Shown here: piece after piece, positions 62,001-64,000 of the stretch
Numbering within the stretch: position 1 is the stretch's first letter
Layout: every line of letters starts with the position of its first letter
Origin: Setophaga petechia
Taxonomy: Eukaryota; Chordata; Aves; Passeriformes; Parulidae
Assembly: GCA_024362935.1 (NCBI GenBank)
Contig: JANCRA010000014.1
Location: forward strand, 7,767,258-7,831,257
Length of the DNA: 64,000 nucleotides
Reading direction: 5' to 3'
The notes under the pieces: generated by a model
The model's input: the letters and a program-made list of their open reading frames with translations, nothing else
Database searches by the model: none
Told to the model about the DNA's origin: nothing
Program-made: the position numbers and the translations under genes

Positions 62001-64000
62001 ATAACAAGTGCTGTTTTGCCTTCAGCAGCACATTCCCTCTCTGGAGCACAGCTGCATGCCCATGTTGGGCAGAAGCAAGCAGGTTCTTGAGGCTTGTAGA
62101 ATATGGGGATGACTTATTCAGGTGCTCTGTCTCCATCCTACTGCAGGTGTCTGACCTGCTCAGCACCTCCTTCCCACCAGGCACTGCCCTACTGCCTCTT
62201 GCTGAGCTGCTCTGCCCAGGCAGATGGGATTCCCTACCCTGCCTCACCCTGGGCTGACCCAAAGGTGATGTGGATTCACACCTTCTGTTCTCCAGCCGTG
62301 CTGCCCCTGAGGACACCTGCCTGCGAGGCCAGGGCAGAGGAGGGGCTGTACCCGTGGCAGGGAGCCAGCCTGGCTCAGGCACACTGAGCTCTGCCTGCCC
62401 TTGGTGAGCAGGAGCTTGCTGAGCTGCAGGTGGCTTGGGCAGGGCAGGTACAACCTGTGGCAGTGGCACCACTGTGGCTGCGTCTTCACGCGTGTCACTC
62501 GTTGCTCTGGCAGCTCTCAGCTGCTCTGTGCCAAACGTGCTGTGCTTTTGCTTGGGGGTTTGAACATCAGTGCTGAGGCCCTGGCAACTCTAATCTCAGT
62601 GCTGTTATCTAGAGGCTTGTTATTACAGGAGGATTTAAGATATGGGAGGAAGGAAGCCTTGCAGGGAAACAGAGAGGCAGGCTGACTCTTTCCACCAGCA
62701 TCCTGCTATCTCTTAGCACCATTCTTCACCTGAATTGTTTGGAGAGGCAAAGATGGGGGGAGCTTTGAGCCAGCTGATGTTTCTGCACCAAGGCAAAGGT
62801 GCAGGATCTCTTTGGGTGCAGCTGTTTTCCTGTCTTCCCTTTGCTGTTTAGGTTTAGTTTAACACTTTGTCCTATCCTCAGGCAGCATGGATATAGAAAC
62901 CTAAAGAGGAAATGCCTTATGTTGCCTATCTCTTTGTTCCTTAGGAGGGACTGAGGAATTATTTAACACTGTTAAAATTTAGAGTAAAAATTATACTGGC
63001 CTAGGGCAGTTCTCTGTACTATTCAAGTGGCACAAAAGCTTCATTTCACTGAGGTAGGCTTTGCAAAGTACACTGATGCTTTTAAAATGTGATTTATTAG
63101 TATGAATTAGTGCTCATTTTCAGGGTGAAAGAGGTAAATTGATACCCGTGAAGGGCAAAGTGCTGCACTTGGAGTTGAGAGGCAGCAGAGCAACATGTGA
63201 ATATCTCCACAGATAGAAGTAGAGTGAGATAACCCACAAGGGCACTTAATGTCCCATATGCTGTCCCTTGTCTTGCCCTTGAGCTGGTGAGTGCGTGGCA
63301 CAGGGAGCACTGCCAGTGAAAGGTTCTCTGCACAGCTTCACTGACACCCCTGGCAGTTTCGCTGAACTGGGCTTTGGGCTCCTTGCAGGGGTTTTGTAGG
63401 GCATCAGGAGAGGGGTTGTGTGCTGCTCAGCAAGGAGCATGTGAGGACTTTTACTGCAGAATCAGAATTTTGTGCAAATTGAACATTTTGTGTTGTACTT
63501 GATGCAGTGCGAGTCAGCGAAGTACCCAAGTGCTGCAGCTCAGCTCGAAACACAGCACGGGCAGGAGGTGCAGAGCACCTTGAAAACCCCTTAGCAAAGA
63601 GGCAAGCTCTGAGAAATGGTTCTGAAAAGCCACTTGCTTTGGGTGTGAAGTTGCTGGCATGCAGAATATCTGTGTTTTAGTTGTGGAAGGCTTTAGGAGT
63701 GCTTCTTTGAACAGCCTCAGCTGCTCCATGGTCCACAGGCATTATGGATGACCCAGTGACCTGGGCTACAGGTACAAACCACTGTGTCAGGGTTGTGGAT
63801 GTTTCAGTTGGTTTATATAATTCTTTTGCTTTGAATCTGCTCTTCCCTGGGGTAAGTCTGACTTCAGTGAAGTCACTCCTGATTCAAGGCAAGACTGTGG
63901 CTGAGCTCTAAATAAAAGGACCATGTGAGTTGTTAGTAGCTGAAATGCCACGTGCCATGTTGCCCTTTCTTGACAAATGAGCAGTTTCCTATTGTCTTGC
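59054..64000 (+). other. HYDIN: HYDIN intron, no exon recognised
   Basis: The sequence after the GTGAGT donor at 59054 shows no exon resembling the next part of HYDIN (IPRLVKVV, then SPYFKV). Open frames here are short and are shadowed on the other strand. No repeat element was recognised with confidence. The next HYDIN exon probably lies beyond the right end. Confidence 0.55.

Noticed and set aside
1..64000. CRISPR arrays, tRNA or rRNA genes, bacterial insertion sequences, prophage, endogenous retroviral genes
   Set aside because: No regularly spaced direct repeats of CRISPR type, no tRNA B-box with matching acceptor stem, and no gag, pol or env-like frames were seen. Short non-coding RNAs cannot be excluded by eye.

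Overview
This is vertebrate nuclear DNA, most probably from a bird. The recognisable genes are split by GT-AG introns, most of the sequence is non-coding, and the interspersed repeats I recognise are truncated CR1-type LINE tails, the typical avian repeat. There are no bacterial operons, phage genes or CRISPR arrays.

Four loci can be supported. At the left edge, on the minus strand, is coding exon 1 of CALB2 (calretinin; 1096-1186) with a TATA box; the rest of the gene lies off the left end. Next, also on the minus strand, are exons 2-6 of a trimeric purine nucleoside phosphorylase (14279 down to 7929), with intron phases and exon lengths matching human PNP as I know it; its very short first coding exon was not found. 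A CpG-rich block at 25380-26060 precedes CMTR2 (cap-specific mRNA 2'-O-methyltransferase 2; 28066-30360, plus strand), an intact single-exon ORF with a poly(A) signal at 31617. At the right are two exons of the N-terminus of HYDIN, an axonemal central-pair protein (57184-57308 and 58935-59053, plus strand). The order CALB2(-), CMTR2(+), HYDIN(+) is human 16q22 synteny in reverse. The PNP-type gene is an addition relative to that human block, since human PNP is on chromosome 14.

The four genes do not form a pathway (calcium buffering, purine salvage, mRNA cap methylation, ciliary motility). Head-to-head spacing of the PNP-type gene and CMTR2 leaves open a shared CpG-island promoter. Long stretches (1860-7928, 14280-25380, 31640-57183, 59054-64000) have no coding exon I can defend. 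They hold CR1 remnants, short tandem duplications, microsatellites and one nested palindrome.

I found no convincing new biological system. The points most worth checking are: apparent one-base losses in both HYDIN exons relative to the mammalian reading frame; a run of seven regularly spaced GGG tracts abutting the CALB2 start codon; the PNP-type gene at this position with two changed base-pocket residues; tandem in-frame splice acceptors at HYDIN; and a well-formed 40-nt orphan exon candidate at 4668-4707. Exon ends were placed by hand from splice consensus and reading phase.
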